64,000 bases of DNA from Paraburkholderia sp. BL10I2N1 (GCF_004361815.1 NZ_SNWA01000002.1:1674001-1738000), one strand, 5' to 3'; numbered from the stretch's first letter, positions 45,875 to 55,398 are shown. The notes: generated by a model from the letters alone, not told the origin. A program made the numbers and translations.

Positions 45875-45898
45875 TACAGGATTTTTACGCTTCCTGTA
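45875..45898. promoter_or_regulatory. 7-bp inverted repeat upstream of the second usp
   Basis: TACAGGA-N10-TCCTGTA is a perfect dyad with arms at 45875-45881 and 45892-45898, about 85 bp upstream of the usp start in a 312-bp non-coding gap. It is a candidate operator; no regulator is assigned. Confidence 0.4.
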
Positions 45899-45980
45899 CG
45901 CAGTTTTGCGGCGCATTGACACCGTATTTGCTGAAATGGAAGCATCAGGATGGCTTGCTGGTTTGAATTCGGAGTGCACG

Positions 45981-46397
45981 ATGTTACGGTTGCTCATACC
46001 CGTAGTGGATCAAAAAGGCGCCTTGCAGGCCGCGCGCTACGCTGCGTTCCTGTTTCTGGAGAATTGCGTGTCCGAAGTCGAGTTGCTTGAAGTACTGGAG
46101 CCTGTCGACGAAGGGCGTGCCGCAGCCTTCCATTCGCGGGGCGCACTCCGTCGCCACGAGAAGGAGATGATGCTGAGCGCGCTGGTTCGAACCCGCACGA
46201 TCCTCGATGAGGCCGGCGTTCCGTACAAATGGAAGCGGGTATTCGGACACGGCACGAAAGCCATTGCCGCGTATGCGGACAGGACTCAGTCGGATGTGGT
46301 GGTGATCGACGCGAGTCATCTTGGGTTCTTTCGCAGGCTGGCCATGCTCGCCGGTTTGTGGCACCGGACTTCTACGCCTGTGACGATGCTGCACTAG
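45981..46397 (+). CDS. universal stress protein family protein
   Basis: A 138-residue Usp-fold protein beginning LRLLIPVVDQKGALQAARYA. The C-terminal ATP-binding loop signature of UspFG proteins is not evident (VVIDASHLGFFRRLAMLAGL keeps little of G-x2-G-x9-G), so it may not bind ATP. GGAG precedes the ATG at 45981; a longer frame from 45834 is not used. Cytoplasmic, function inferred as stress-related. Confidence 0.8.
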   Translation: MLRLLIPVVDQKGALQAARYAAFLFLENCVSEVELLEVLEPVDEGRAAAFHSRGALRRHEKEMMLSALVRTRTILDEAGVPYKWKRVFGHGTKAIAAYADRTQSDVVVIDASHLGFFRRLAMLAGLWHRTSTPVTMLH

Positions 46398-46454
46398 GTC
46401 GTGCGCTTGCTCTATCTCTATCCCGCCGCCGCTCAATGACGCGGCAACAACGAA

Positions 46455-46802
46455 TCAATCTACGCCGCTCACCCCCGGATTCAACTCCATGTGCAGAATC
46501 ACAAGCCATCGTTTCGGACAATCCTGTGCAACCTGCACATTCTGTTTCGTGTCGTCGGCTGGCTTGATGTAGCCGTTCTCGCGCGCGAAGCCAAATGCGC
46601 GCCGTGCATCGGACTGAAGCCAAAGCGTCACCAGCCCGCAAGTCACGCAACTGAACATCCATATCGTTTCATGCGGCAGCGTAGCGTCGATCTGCTGGGC
46701 AACGTATGTGAAGCCGCTCGTTAGTATCTGGTTGGTCACGAAGGCGATGGCAATGACCTTGCCCATCCCTCTCAAAATCGTGGCTGGTCTGAAACGCACC
46801 AT
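46455..46802 (-). CDS. hypothetical membrane protein
   Basis: A 115-residue protein with one or two hydrophobic stretches (VIAIAFVTNQILTSGF; IWMFSCVTCGLVTLWL). The rest is polar, with no known domain. AAGGA lies about 11 nt before the ATG at 46802. It is on the same strand as the GNAT gene and lies 57 nt after its end. Coding status is moderately likely; I do not recognise the family. Confidence 0.4.
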   Translation of the reverse strand: MVRFRPATILRGMGKVIAIAFVTNQILTSGFTYVAQQIDATLPHETIWMFSCVTCGLVTLWLQSDARRAFGFARENGYIKPADDTKQNVQVAQDCPKRWLVILHMELNPGVSGVD

Positions 46803-46859
46803 CGGAATTTCATGTCCTTCTATGTGTGTGAATTGTCCGTCAAGCTTCTGCGCGGCACG

Positions 46860-47516
46860 TCATGCGGCACGGGCCATGGTGCGCCCCGGCAATTCAAGCC
46901 GGCCTGACCATGCCGCAGGGGTGCGGGCAGCCGTCGCGGATTTTATGAGGATCGCACTGTCGTAGCGCTTGCCGTCGAACCTCACGAAATCTGCGATACG
47001 AAAGCCTTGCCGGCGATAGAAAGCGATCAGATGCGCGGCGGGCTGAGGCGTGTCGAGCGCGAGCTCGGCATAACCACGCGTCGCGGCCAGGTGTTCGGCC
47101 AGAGCCAGCAAGAGCCATCCGACACCTCTGTTCTGCCACGCCGGATCGACGCCGAACTGACGCACGCTGGCGATGTCCTGATGCCGATACAGCGCACACG
47201 GCGAATCGTGATCCTGGGCATAGAGCGTCATCGTCCCAACAAGACGGCCGTCACACACTGCAACGTAGCAATCGCCGCGCGTTGCGCGCGTCTTTGTGAC
47301 AGAGACCGGTTGATCCACGCACGTGCAATTGAGCCCCATGCCGCCAAGCCGGGCGAACGCACGATGCAGCACCGAAGTCAGTTCATCGAACGAATCGCAC
47401 CCGGGATCGAAGCGCCGGATGATGACGCCCGGCATACCTCGATGAACATACGCGACCTTGACGGGCTTCTTCAGTGCAGTACGTTGCTTCACAATGACAA
47501 CCTCGACTCTCATCAA
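46860..47516 (-). CDS. GNAT-family N-acetyltransferase
   Basis: A 218-residue protein. The acetyl-CoA-binding motif is VRQFGVDPAWQNRGVGWLLL (Q-x-R-G-V-G), followed by LALDTPQPAAHLIAFYRRQG, the usual C-terminal strand. The fold occupies about 40-195; a basic N-terminal tail and an Ala/Arg-rich tail flank it. Substrate unknown. The ATG at 47516 or 47513 is possible. A perfect FNR box lies 103 bp upstream, but it may serve the divergent Nramp-like gene. Confidence 0.82.
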   Translation of the reverse strand: MMRVEVVIVKQRTALKKPVKVAYVHRGMPGVIIRRFDPGCDSFDELTSVLHRAFARLGGMGLNCTCVDQPVSVTKTRATRGDCYVAVCDGRLVGTMTLYAQDHDSPCALYRHQDIASVRQFGVDPAWQNRGVGWLLLALAEHLAATRGYAELALDTPQPAAHLIAFYRRQGFRIADFVRFDGKRYDSAILIKSATAARTPAAWSGRLELPGRTMARAA

Positions 47517-47618
47517 GCTGCCTGAAGTTTAGGGTTCGTCGTGTGCGCCTCGCAAGAAAAAATGCCGTAAAAAGACGGGCTGTTTGCAGCGTCCGCAACG
47601 TTGTAGTCGTGCGAGACC

Positions 47619-47632
47619 TTGATCTACATCAA
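47619..47632. promoter_or_regulatory. perfect FNR/ANR box
   Basis: TTGATCTACATCAA matches TTGAT-N4-ATCAA exactly. It sits in the gap between the divergent GNAT (start 47516) and Nramp-like (start 47814) genes, so it could regulate either. An FNR-like regulator is encoded at 13775. Confidence 0.7.
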
Positions 47633-47813
47633 CGCGTACCGATCACGCGCCACGTTCAATATGCGAAGCGAGATCGCTCGCTACGCACAGTGATACCCGC
47701 TGCCAGACAGACGAAGCCTCCGCCCTCATCCTGAGTGGAGAAACGGTCTGCAAGACGGCTCCCTTCTTCTGTCGTCGAAACCCGTGCTGGTTTCGCCATC
47801 GCGAGGTGAATCA

Positions 47814-49115
47814 ATGGACGTTGATGGAACGGCTCGCGCGAGCGCCTTCAGGGTGCTTTGGGAGCGTCTGAAAGAACATCCGCTGGCGCGGATCGGACCA
47901 GGGCTTATCACCGGCGTAGCGGACGACGATCCGAGCGGCATCGCCACCTACTCGCAGGCGGGCGCACAATTCGGCCTGAACATGCTTTGGACGATGCCGC
48001 TGGCCTTCCCCTTGATGGCCGCCGTTCAATCGATGTGTGCAAACCTCGGCAGGGTGACCGGAAAAGGGCTCGCGGCGAACATCAAGAGCGCATTCCCGCC
48101 GGTCGTGCTTCAGGTCGTCGTGCTGCTACTGCTCGTCGCCAACACCCTCAACATTGCCGCCGACGTCGCCGCCATGGGGGAAGTGGCGGAACTCGTCTCC
48201 GGTATCAATCGCCACCTGATGACGGCGTTCTTCGTATTCGCGACGCTGTTGCTGCAGATGTTCGTCCCGTATCATCGGTACGTGTTCTTTTTGAAGTGGC
48301 TCACCGTATCGCTGCTTGCCTACGCGGCTGTGCTGTTTACGGTTCATGTTCCCTGGGGGCAGGTCGCGCTGCGCACGGTCTGGCCGAGATTCACGCCAGA
48401 CGCCACGGCCGCCGCGGTCGTGGTCGGCGTCTTCGGCACGACCATCAGCCCGTATCTGTTTTTCTGGCAGGCTTCCGAAGAAGTCGAAGACATGCAGGCG
48501 CAACGCGGTGGTGCGCCGCTCGTACGCGACCCGCGCGCCGCACGTACGGAACTGCGACGCATCCGGTGGGACACATGGAGCGGCATGCTCTACTCCGATA
48601 TCACCGCCTGGTTCATTATTCTGGCAACCGCTGTCACCCTTCACGTCGCCGGCGTGACGGACATCAGCACGGCGGCGCAGGCAGCCAGCGCACTACGGCC
48701 CCTTGCCGGCAATTTCGCTTATCTGCTATTCGCGCTTGGCATTCTCGGCGTCGGCCTGATCGGCGTACCCGTGCTGGCGGGTTCCGGCGCCTATGCCCTT
48801 TCCGAAGCGATGGGATGGAAGGAAGGACTCGAGCGGAAGGTCAGCGATGCGCGCGGGTTCTACGGCATCATCGCCGTCAGCGTGCTCGCCGGACTCGGTA
48901 TCCAGTATTCGCCGGTCAGTCCCATGAAGGCGTTGTTCTGGAGCGCCGTGATCAACGGGATCGTCGCAGTGCCGCTGCTGGTCGTCATCATCATCCTGGT
49001 GTCGAAGAAATCGGTGATGGGCACATTCACGGCGAGCCGGCCGCTGATCGTCCGCGGATGGATCGCGGCCGCGGTGATGGGCGCGGCGGCAGTGGCGATG
49101 TTCATGCCTTCGTAG
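47814..49115 (+). CDS. divergent Nramp-family divalent metal transporter
   Basis: A 433-residue inner-membrane protein with about 11 spans. Span 1 has VADDDPSGIATYSQAGAQFG where classical Mn/Fe Nramps have DPGN. Span 6 reads FGTTISPYLFFWQASEE, without the Met-Pro-His motif. The substitutions place it in the Nramp-related branch that does not bind Mn or Fe the usual way; magnesium or another hard cation is a possible substrate. The ATG at 47814 has GAGGTGA upstream. An FNR box lies about 180 bp upstream. Confidence 0.8.
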   Translation: MDVDGTARASAFRVLWERLKEHPLARIGPGLITGVADDDPSGIATYSQAGAQFGLNMLWTMPLAFPLMAAVQSMCANLGRVTGKGLAANIKSAFPPVVLQVVVLLLLVANTLNIAADVAAMGEVAELVSGINRHLMTAFFVFATLLLQMFVPYHRYVFFLKWLTVSLLAYAAVLFTVHVPWGQVALRTVWPRFTPDATAAAVVVGVFGTTISPYLFFWQASEEVEDMQAQRGGAPLVRDPRAARTELRRIRWDTWSGMLYSDITAWFIILATAVTLHVAGVTDISTAAQAASALRPLAGNFAYLLFALGILGVGLIGVPVLAGSGAYALSEAMGWKEGLERKVSDARGFYGIIAVSVLAGLGIQYSPVSPMKALFWSAVINGIVAVPLLVVIIILVSKKSVMGTFTASRPLIVRGWIAAAVMGAAAVAMFMPS

Positions 49116-49172
49116 AAAGCACCGGATATGCCGCCGGAGGGCCGGCTCATTCGACTCCGTCCGATAAAGCGA

Positions 49173-49209
49173 AACAGGCCCGCCCCGATCGTTCAGAGGC
49201 GAGCCTGTT
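49173..49209. terminator. bidirectional terminator hairpin
   Basis: AACAGGCCCGCC pairs with GGCGAGCCTGTT with one G-T mismatch (arms 49173-49184 and 49198-49209, loop 13 nt), between the convergent Nramp-like and DUF4148 genes. Short T-rich sequence follows on the plus strand. Confidence 0.6.
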
Positions 49210-49272
49210 CGTTTGCGGCGGACCGCGTTTGTTATTGCAGCCGCCTCAAATCAGTTGCGGCCTGGATGCAAC

Positions 49273-49581
49273 TTAGTGAGCGACGTACACCCGCGGCGAA
49301 TAGCTGCTCACCGTAGACTCTGCACGAGCGCCTGCCTGCGACGAACCGCTCGTGGACGAACCGTAGCCGCTGTTTTGAGCAGCGACGCGAGCTTCGGCAG
49401 CCTGAATGTTCGCCGGATACGTGGTGTCATCGGAAAGACCCGGGTTGTAGCCGGCCTTCTCGAGTTGTACCAGTTCGGCACGCACCTGAGCGCGGGTCAC
49501 AGGCTGGTTCGATTGCGCGAACGAAGCGACCGGAACGGCGATAAGAGCAGCAAGAGCAACAGCATTGATGAGCGATTTCAT
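49273..49581 (-). CDS. DUF4148 secreted protein
   Basis: A 102-residue Burkholderiales-type periplasmic protein. It has a signal peptide (cleavage after ASFAQ at about residue 23) and the DUF4148 core VTRAQVRAELVQLEKAGYNP. A Ser/Gly-rich C-terminal tail follows. The ATG at 49581 has GGAGGT upstream; the longer 140-residue frame is not used. Function unknown; often strongly expressed and present in many copies. Confidence 0.87.
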   Translation of the reverse strand: MKSLINAVALAALIAVPVASFAQSNQPVTRAQVRAELVQLEKAGYNPGLSDDTTYPANIQAAEARVAAQNSGYGSSTSGSSQAGARAESTVSSYSPRVYVAH

Positions 49582-49889
49582 GATCAGTACCTCCAGAGAT
49601 TGTTTTCCAAAGTCGGGCAAACTGCTTGTCTGAACCCGTTGAAGAGAGTCTAGGAGCATGGAGACTTGGGGTAAATACCTAAGATTCGAAATCACTGTTT
49701 GCGTTTACATCACAATCGCGACAAACGCCGCCCACCGCCGCCGGCGGCCAGAACTTTGCCGTCCGACCATGACGAATGGACGACTGAACTTTCCGCCCAC
49801 GGGGCCGATAACAAATAGACGCACGAGGTTCACGCCGGATCGCACAGGGTCAAGGCGCAACGCTCGCATCGAAACCCGGAGCCCTTCCC
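49582..49889. other. intergenic region between DUF4148 and cheV
   Basis: About 308 bp with no gene. It should hold the divergent promoters. No special element was recognised. Confidence 0.35.
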
Positions 49890-50846
49890 ATGTCAGCCGA
49901 TCAACATCCGAATCACGAGCGCAGCAGCCTGACGAGTTCCAATAAGTTCGAGCTACTGTTGTACCGGCTTGGCTCAGTGCCAGGCAGCGACGCGCACGAG
50001 CTATACGGGATCAACGTGTTCAAGGTACGTGAAATCTCCACGATGCCGCCCGTCACGCCGATCGCCGGTTCGTCGCCCTACGTGATGGGTGCGGTGGACA
50101 TTCGCGGGCAGATCATTCCGGTGATCGACCTGCCTCGGCTAATGGGTTGCGAGCCGTCGCGAGGTCTGAACATTCTGCTCGTCACCGAGTTTGCCCGCTC
50201 GACGCAGGCGTTCGCCGTCGAGGAAGTCGACGACATTGTCCGGCTCGAATGGAACCAGGTGCTGTCCGCCGAAGGCGCGGCGGGCGGGAATCTCGTCACC
50301 AGCATCGCGCGCATCGACGGCAACACGGGCGATTCGCGCCTCGCCCAGGTCATCGACGTCGAGCAGGTGCTGCGCGATGTGTTTCCCTCCCAGCATCCGG
50401 CCGTGGACCCGACATCGGTCGGCGAGGCGCTCGGCCTCTTGAGCGGCACGAAGATTCTCGCGGCCGACGACTCCGGCTTTGCGCGCAAGCTGATCGAGCA
50501 GGCGCTGAGCGCGATCGGGGCAGACTACGAGATGGCGAAGACGGGCGAGGAGGCCTGGAACAGGCTACAGAATCTAGCCGACAAGGCCCAGGCGCAGGGA
50601 AGGCGGGTACGGGACACCATCGCCCTTGTCCTGACGGACCTGGAGATGCCGGAAATGGACGGCTTCATGCTGACACGCAAGATCAAGGGCGACGAGCGCA
50701 CGCGTGACATTCCGGTCCTCATCCACTCGTCGCTGACGGGCGCCGCGAATGAAGCGCACGTGAAGAACGCTGGCGCGAACGGCTATGTCCCGAAGTTTGC
50801 GGCAGCCGAACTCGCCGGCGCGATTCGTCAGGCTCTTGCGACCTGA
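49890..50846 (+). CDS. cheV: CheV-type chemotaxis coupling protein
   Basis: A 318-residue fusion of an N-terminal CheW domain (about 17-165; GINVFKVREISTMPPVTPI, MGAVDIRGQIIPVIDLPRL) with a C-terminal receiver (about 188-317). The receiver has the acidic pair in ILAADDSGF, the phospho-acceptor Asp in LVLTDLEMPEMDG and the Lys in YVPKFAA. CheV couples receptors to CheA and tunes adaptation. No other chemotaxis gene is alongside. It converges on surE. Confidence 0.9.
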   Translation: MSADQHPNHERSSLTSSNKFELLLYRLGSVPGSDAHELYGINVFKVREISTMPPVTPIAGSSPYVMGAVDIRGQIIPVIDLPRLMGCEPSRGLNILLVTEFARSTQAFAVEEVDDIVRLEWNQVLSAEGAAGGNLVTSIARIDGNTGDSRLAQVIDVEQVLRDVFPSQHPAVDPTSVGEALGLLSGTKILAADDSGFARKLIEQALSAIGADYEMAKTGEEAWNRLQNLADKAQAQGRRVRDTIALVLTDLEMPEMDGFMLTRKIKGDERTRDIPVLIHSSLTGAANEAHVKNAGANGYVPKFAAAELAGAIRQALAT

Positions 50847-50892
50847 GCCGGCGCGGTCCGCCGGCGATCACCCTGCGCTGGGCCTGACCAGT

Positions 50893-51681
50893 TCATTCCG
50901 CGCTCTGCAATGCGGCTGCCAGCGTGGCAAAGGTCTGTTCGTCGGTACGATCGAAGTTGAGCGGAGTGACCGACACGCGGCCTGAGGCCACCACGGCCGT
51001 TTCGCTATCGGGCGCGTTCTCGCGCGGCCCGCGCTGAAAGCGCAGCCAGTGATAGGCAAAGCCGCGCGGGTCGACCTGCGGCACCACGTCGATCCCTTCG
51101 ACAAGACCGACGCCCTGCCTCGTCACCGTGAGCGGCCCGGCAACCGCGGCGTCGACGTCGGGGAAATTCACGTTCAGACACGTCGGTGCATGGTGCGAGA
51201 CCGCGAGCAACTGGCGGATCACGCCGGGCGCGAGCGCGCGCGCCGTATCCCAGCGGACCTTCTCGCGGTCGCGGAAGGCCTGGCTCAATGCGATGGCGGG
51301 CAGGCCGAGCAGCAACCCGGTCATCGCCGCGCCGACGGTGCCGGAGAACATCGTCTCGACGCCGAGATTGGCGCCGCGATTGATGCCTGAAAGTACGACC
51401 GTTGGCGGCGCATTGACCATCAGATGACGCACGGCCATCACGACGCAATCGCCCGGCGTACCCACGACGCCGAAGCGCCGTTCGCCCTGCTGGGTCACGC
51501 GCAGCGGCGAATGCAGACTGATCGAATGCGACGTGCCGCTCTGATCGTGCTCAGGCGCGACAACCCAGACTTCGTCTGCAAGCTCGGCCGCGACGGCTTC
51601 GAGCACCGCAAGACCGGGCGCATCGATGCCGTCGTCGTTCGTCAACAGCACGCGGGGCACTTTGGATTCAGCGAGGGACAT
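50893..51681 (-). CDS. surE: 5'/3'-nucleotidase SurE
   Basis: A 262-residue SurE nucleotidase. The metal site is RVLLTNDDGIDAPGL (Asp-Asp), with a Ser in SGTSHSISL and an Asn in VVLSGINRGANLG. The enzyme hydrolyses nucleoside monophosphates and short polyphosphates; it is often tied to stationary-phase survival and motility. It stands alone here, not in the usual pcm-nlpD-rpoS neighbourhood, so it may be an extra copy. Confidence 0.9.
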   Translation of the reverse strand: MSLAESKVPRVLLTNDDGIDAPGLAVLEAVAAELADEVWVVAPEHDQSGTSHSISLHSPLRVTQQGERRFGVVGTPGDCVVMAVRHLMVNAPPTVVLSGINRGANLGVETMFSGTVGAAMTGLLLGLPAIALSQAFRDREKVRWDTARALAPGVIRQLLAVSHHAPTCLNVNFPDVDAAVAGPLTVTRQGVGLVEGIDVVPQVDPRGFAYHWLRFQRGPRENAPDSETAVVASGRVSVTPLNFDRTDEQTFATLAAALQSAE

Positions 51682-51872
51682 CGCGAGGTTCTCCTTTCGA
51701 TCCGGACATCATGTCACGAGCGGATCATTATTCCAGAGATCGCGGCGTCCCCGGATCGAGAAATGTGCGGCTGACGCACAACGGGCCGGTTGCACGCCAT
51801 TGCAGACGACTCGTGGATATCCACTGCCGACGCCTACCCGACCCGTTCCATCCGGTTCGGCCTGAAGCCCCT

Positions 51873-53759
51873 TCACGCTGTCACATCGCCCACGTCATAC
51901 GTGTCCGCCACACAGGTGCGGTTGCGGCCGCGTTTCTTTGCCGCATACAGCGCCCGGTCCGCAGCCGCCACCAGTTCGCTTGCGGTTCCACCCTCGCACG
52001 GCCGCCGCGCCGCCACACCCACGCTGATCGTGACGATGCCTGCGCCGCTCGCCGCATGGGGAAGCTGCAGCGCCTCGATGCCCTGCCGGATGCGTTCGGC
52101 TACCAGCAACGCGTCCTGCTGGCCGGTTTCCTTCAGAACCAGTGCGAATTCTTCGCCGCCATAACGGGCCATCACATCGGCGGGCCGTCTTGCCAGGTTG
52201 GCGATTGCCTGCGCGATGGTGCGCAGGCAATCGTCGCCGCCCTGGTGTCCATAGTGGTCGTTATAGCTCTTGTAAGCGTCGACATCGACCATGATCACGG
52301 CCAGCGAGCGTTCGCTTTCCGTGCGTGCCTGCTGCTGCCATTGGAACCCCAGCTCACGGTCGAAGTGGCGCCGGTTGAAAAGCCCCGTCAGGCCGTCGCG
52401 GAACGCGAGTCCCTGCAGCTCGCTGCGTTCTTCCGCAAGGCGCTGATCCGCCACCTTGCGCTCGGTGATGTCGTGGGCCGTCGCTGTCAGTGCTTCGGGC
52501 TCGCCGGAAAACGGATCGATCACAGGTCGAAGATAGGTTTCCATCCACAGAATCCGGCCATCCGGGCGCGGGAAGCGGCTCACCTGGGAGGCCTCCGTCG
52601 CGTCACGTGCCAGCCGGCCGATGGTGGCGGCCAGCGCCTCGCGATCCTCGGGCAAGACAAGGTCCGGGTAATACACGCCTACGAGATCGTCGGGCGCCCA
52701 TTTCATGACGGCCTTCGCGCGTGGCGAAACATAGGTGAGACGGCCATCGAGCGACATGCTCATGACGATGTCAGTCGCGTTCTCCGCCAGGATCCGGTAG
52801 CGGCGCTCACCCTCGCGCAGCAGCCCGACGAGGCGGTTGCGCAATGACTGGGTGACGCTGATCGGCAGCGCGATGCCCAACGCAGCGAGCAGGAACAGTT
52901 GCAGCGCGAAGATGCGCCCTTCCATGCTCTGATAATGAAACATCCAGAGCGGTCCCAAACCGCGCATCGTGAAAGTGACCGCAATCGCAAGGCATAGCAG
53001 CAAACCCAGCAGCACGCCGGCGAGATCGGCCTGAAACGCCAGCAGAACGATCGGCGGGAGCGCCCAGTAAAGCAGATGAAAACGGCTTTGCCCGAATACG
53101 CCCATGGTCACGACGCAGACCAGTAGCAACAGCAGCCCCGTCTTCCAGCGGCGCTCGGGGTGCAAGAGGCCCTTTACTTCGCCGGTCCAGAAGACCACCG
53201 CCGCCGGCGTAAAGAGGACGAGACTCAGCGCATCCGAAACGAACCAGTTGGCGAGGTTCGGCAACATATACCCGCTGAGTTGTCCGCGCAGCAAGGTTAC
53301 GGCGACGAGCCCCGACAGGACGGGCGCAAGCAGGATGGCGCCAGCGAGAAAGCGGATGAGCTGCTTCGGACGGATCAGTTCGACGACCGACGAGATACGT
53401 GGCGCGAAGCTGAACGCCACCAGCACTTCGAGCATGTCGGCCGCAGTGTAGGAGGACGAGACCGCGAGACTCAGGCCGAGCAGATTGGCCGCGAGATTGC
53501 CCGCCAGCCCACCGGCAAACACCCAGGCCACCCGCCCCGGGCGCGCCACCATCATCTGCGCGAGCAGCACGGCGTTGGTCAGCCAGATTGGGGCGATTTC
53601 GCCGGCCATACTCTTGAGTGCCCCGCTCGCCATGCAGGTGAGCATCGTCGCCACGAACGCAAGCGACAGGGTCCAGAGCGGTCCGGCCCATCGGCGTGAA
53701 CGCAATGACTCAGCAAACGCCTTAAACCCAGGAGTTGGCCCTTCGGATGACAGCCCCAT
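51873..53759 (-). CDS. MASE1-PAS-GGDEF diguanylate cyclase
   Basis: A 628-residue membrane sensor cyclase. N-terminal residues about 20-300 form a MASE1 domain with eight or so membrane spans. PAS/PAC is at about 320-450 (YRILAENATDIVMSMSLDGR). The GGDEF domain at about 470-625 has the active ARYGGEEFALVL motif and a probable inhibitory site RPAD five residues before it. It should make cyclic di-GMP and respond to a signal sensed in the membrane or by PAS. Active, product-inhibited type. Confidence 0.88.
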   Translation of the reverse strand: MGLSSEGPTPGFKAFAESLRSRRWAGPLWTLSLAFVATMLTCMASGALKSMAGEIAPIWLTNAVLLAQMMVARPGRVAWVFAGGLAGNLAANLLGLSLAVSSSYTAADMLEVLVAFSFAPRISSVVELIRPKQLIRFLAGAILLAPVLSGLVAVTLLRGQLSGYMLPNLANWFVSDALSLVLFTPAAVVFWTGEVKGLLHPERRWKTGLLLLLVCVVTMGVFGQSRFHLLYWALPPIVLLAFQADLAGVLLGLLLCLAIAVTFTMRGLGPLWMFHYQSMEGRIFALQLFLLAALGIALPISVTQSLRNRLVGLLREGERRYRILAENATDIVMSMSLDGRLTYVSPRAKAVMKWAPDDLVGVYYPDLVLPEDREALAATIGRLARDATEASQVSRFPRPDGRILWMETYLRPVIDPFSGEPEALTATAHDITERKVADQRLAEERSELQGLAFRDGLTGLFNRRHFDRELGFQWQQQARTESERSLAVIMVDVDAYKSYNDHYGHQGGDDCLRTIAQAIANLARRPADVMARYGGEEFALVLKETGQQDALLVAERIRQGIEALQLPHAASGAGIVTISVGVAARRPCEGGTASELVAAADRALYAAKKRGRNRTCVADTYDVGDVTA

Positions 53760-54204
53760 TTCTTCGCTCTCTCTGGTTCTTTTTCTTGCAATCCGCGGAA
53801 ATCCGCGGACGATACGCCAGCTTCGCTGGGGTCAGGATATTCCGGACATCGCCCCTAGACCCCATCGGGAGAAGCGGTAAACCGCCCTTACGAATCTGCT
53901 TATCGGCAGGTTGAGCCGGATCTTGAGACTTTCTTCATGCGACTCTCACATTAAAAGCAATTCAACCTTGGACTTGCGGGCACCAGCCGCGCGGGCGCGG
54001 ACAATGTCCCGCACCATGGCAAGACGCCGAACGCAACCGTGGCGGCACGGTCGGGTTCGGCGTCAGAAACACGCGGATGGGATTGGGCTTGCTAAATGAT
54101 GTGAAGAATACGGCTGCCGAGAGTTCCGGTGAAGCCGGCGCCTGCACGGCCAACCGCACGACTTGAGCAGCGATGCAGCCCGGGCGCCGGAAGCAGTCAG
54201 CCCG
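53760..54204. other. 445-bp region without a supported gene
   Basis: No credible coding sequence in either direction. It contains a CCGCGGA/TCCGCGG inverted repeat (53793-53808), probably in the promoter region of the cyclase gene. Confidence 0.4.
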
Positions 54205-54951
54205 CTACTGCCAGGCCGACTTGCCAGCTGCACGCCCACCCTGCTGCGCGCGCTCACTGCGTTCGACCAGCCAGCCGAACAACAGGCCGATGGTCGTCCA
54301 GACGATCAACTGCATGCCGATGGCCGCAACGCGGAAGTGCCACAGCAGCGTCGCCGGAAAGGCATCGGGTACTTCGTTGATCGTCGGCAGAGCGATCTGC
54401 ACCGCCGCGATGATCGCGACGTATACCAGGCCGCCCACGATCGCCGCATTCCACTGGCCGAAGCGCGCGACTGCGCGTCCTCGCACCTTCAGCGAGAACA
54501 CCAGTGCGGCAATTGATATCGCGATCATCAGGAAGAACAGCCCGGTACGCTGGCCGATCGTTTCAGGGTCGCCGATCGATGGTGGATTGGCCGGGTACTT
54601 GAGATTCGGCACGATCACCAGCGCAATGAACGCCGCCGCCGCAAGCGCCGCCGACAACGCGCGCGGACCGAGCTTGCCGACCCGCCCGTACGCATACGCG
54701 AAGGTGAGCGAGAACAGGCCGCCGAGGGCCGCGCCATAGACCACCACGCCAGTCAGCAAGCCGAGACCCGCCTGCGTTTCACGGCTGACCAGTTCCGGCT
54801 CCGCCGCTTCGCCGCGTGCGGCGGCGGCTTTTTCTTCGAATGAAATAGCCTGATTGACGTGCGGTTCACCGGCCACCCGGGCGAATGCGAACGTGAGCAA
54901 GCCCGCGGCGATGCCTGCGAGCATCCCGCGCAATAACAGTTTGCCTACCAT
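54205..54951 (-). CDS. cbtA: cobalt transporter subunit CbtA
   Basis: A 248-residue inner-membrane protein with about six spans. It begins LLLRGMLAGIAAGLLTFAFA, then carries a central acidic/Gln loop (about 35-65) and a conserved IVPNLKYPANPPSIGDPETI, all typical of CbtA. With CbtB it forms a cobalt uptake system for cobalamin synthesis. It follows cbtB by 12 nt under the same cobalamin riboswitch. Confidence 0.9.
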   Translation of the reverse strand: MVGKLLLRGMLAGIAAGLLTFAFARVAGEPHVNQAISFEEKAAAARGEAAEPELVSRETQAGLGLLTGVVVYGAALGGLFSLTFAYAYGRVGKLGPRALSAALAAAAFIALVIVPNLKYPANPPSIGDPETIGQRTGLFFLMIAISIAALVFSLKVRGRAVARFGQWNAAIVGGLVYVAIIAAVQIALPTINEVPDAFPATLLWHFRVAAIGMQLIVWTTIGLLFGWLVERSERAQQGGRAAGKSAWQ

Positions 54952-54963
54952 GAAGTTTCCCCG

Positions 54964-55173
54964 TTAGTGACAGGGGAAGCCGAGCAGATGGCGAGCGTCG
55001 TGAACGAACTCGTGCACGTACATGCCAGGAACCAGCGAAGTCGCGCCCTGTTCGGCGCCGACGAAATACAGTGCGAGCAACAGCAGCAAGCCGCCGAAGA
55101 CCACCCACGGAAGCAGTTCGCGCAGGGGGATCGGTGTCGGTTGAGCAGTTGGCTCGAAAACGGTGTCAGTCAT
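54964..55173 (-). CDS. cbtB: cobalt transporter subunit CbtB
   Basis: A 69-residue one-span membrane protein (span about 23-41). The C-terminus HEFVHDARHLLGFPCH is rich in His and Cys, as expected for the cobalt-delivering part of CbtB. Its start follows the cobalamin riboswitch, which links it to B12 supply. First gene of cbtBA. Confidence 0.9.
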   Translation of the reverse strand: MTDTVFEPTAQPTPIPLRELLPWVVFGGLLLLLALYFVGAEQGATSLVPGMYVHEFVHDARHLLGFPCH

Positions 55174-55221
55174 GACGGAACTCTCCAGGGGTTACGCGCC
55201 CCGATAGTCGAACAGGAAGGG

Positions 55222-55325
55222 ATGACACGAAGCTCAGGTCTGGCTTTCGGCTTGTGGATGAACCGATTACAGTGGCGCGACCGCGCCGGGCTTACACCGG
55301 CTTCCTCGCTTCGGTGCCGTTATTC
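55222..55325 (-). ncRNA. cobalamin riboswitch upstream of cbtBA
   Basis: Read on the minus strand: GGCACC and GAAGCCGGTG near the 5' end, a CCGGCGCGG/CGC stretch, then the B12 box GCCACTGTAATCGGTT (complement of 55261-55276) and AGCCAGACCTGAGC (complement of 55232-55245). These are the conserved elements of adenosyl-/aquocobalamin riboswitches. It ends about 50 nt before cbtB and should shut off cobalt import when B12 is plentiful. Confidence 0.88.
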
Positions 55326-55398
55326 TACGCGCTAAACTTCGCTGCGCAGCGCGATGAATGGACAAAGCGCGCGGTACTTTCAACCAGAAGGACACAGG

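Noticed and set aside
53793..53808. CCGCGGA/TCCGCGG dyad as terminator
   Set aside because: No T-run on either side and it lies upstream of the cyclase gene; at most an operator.
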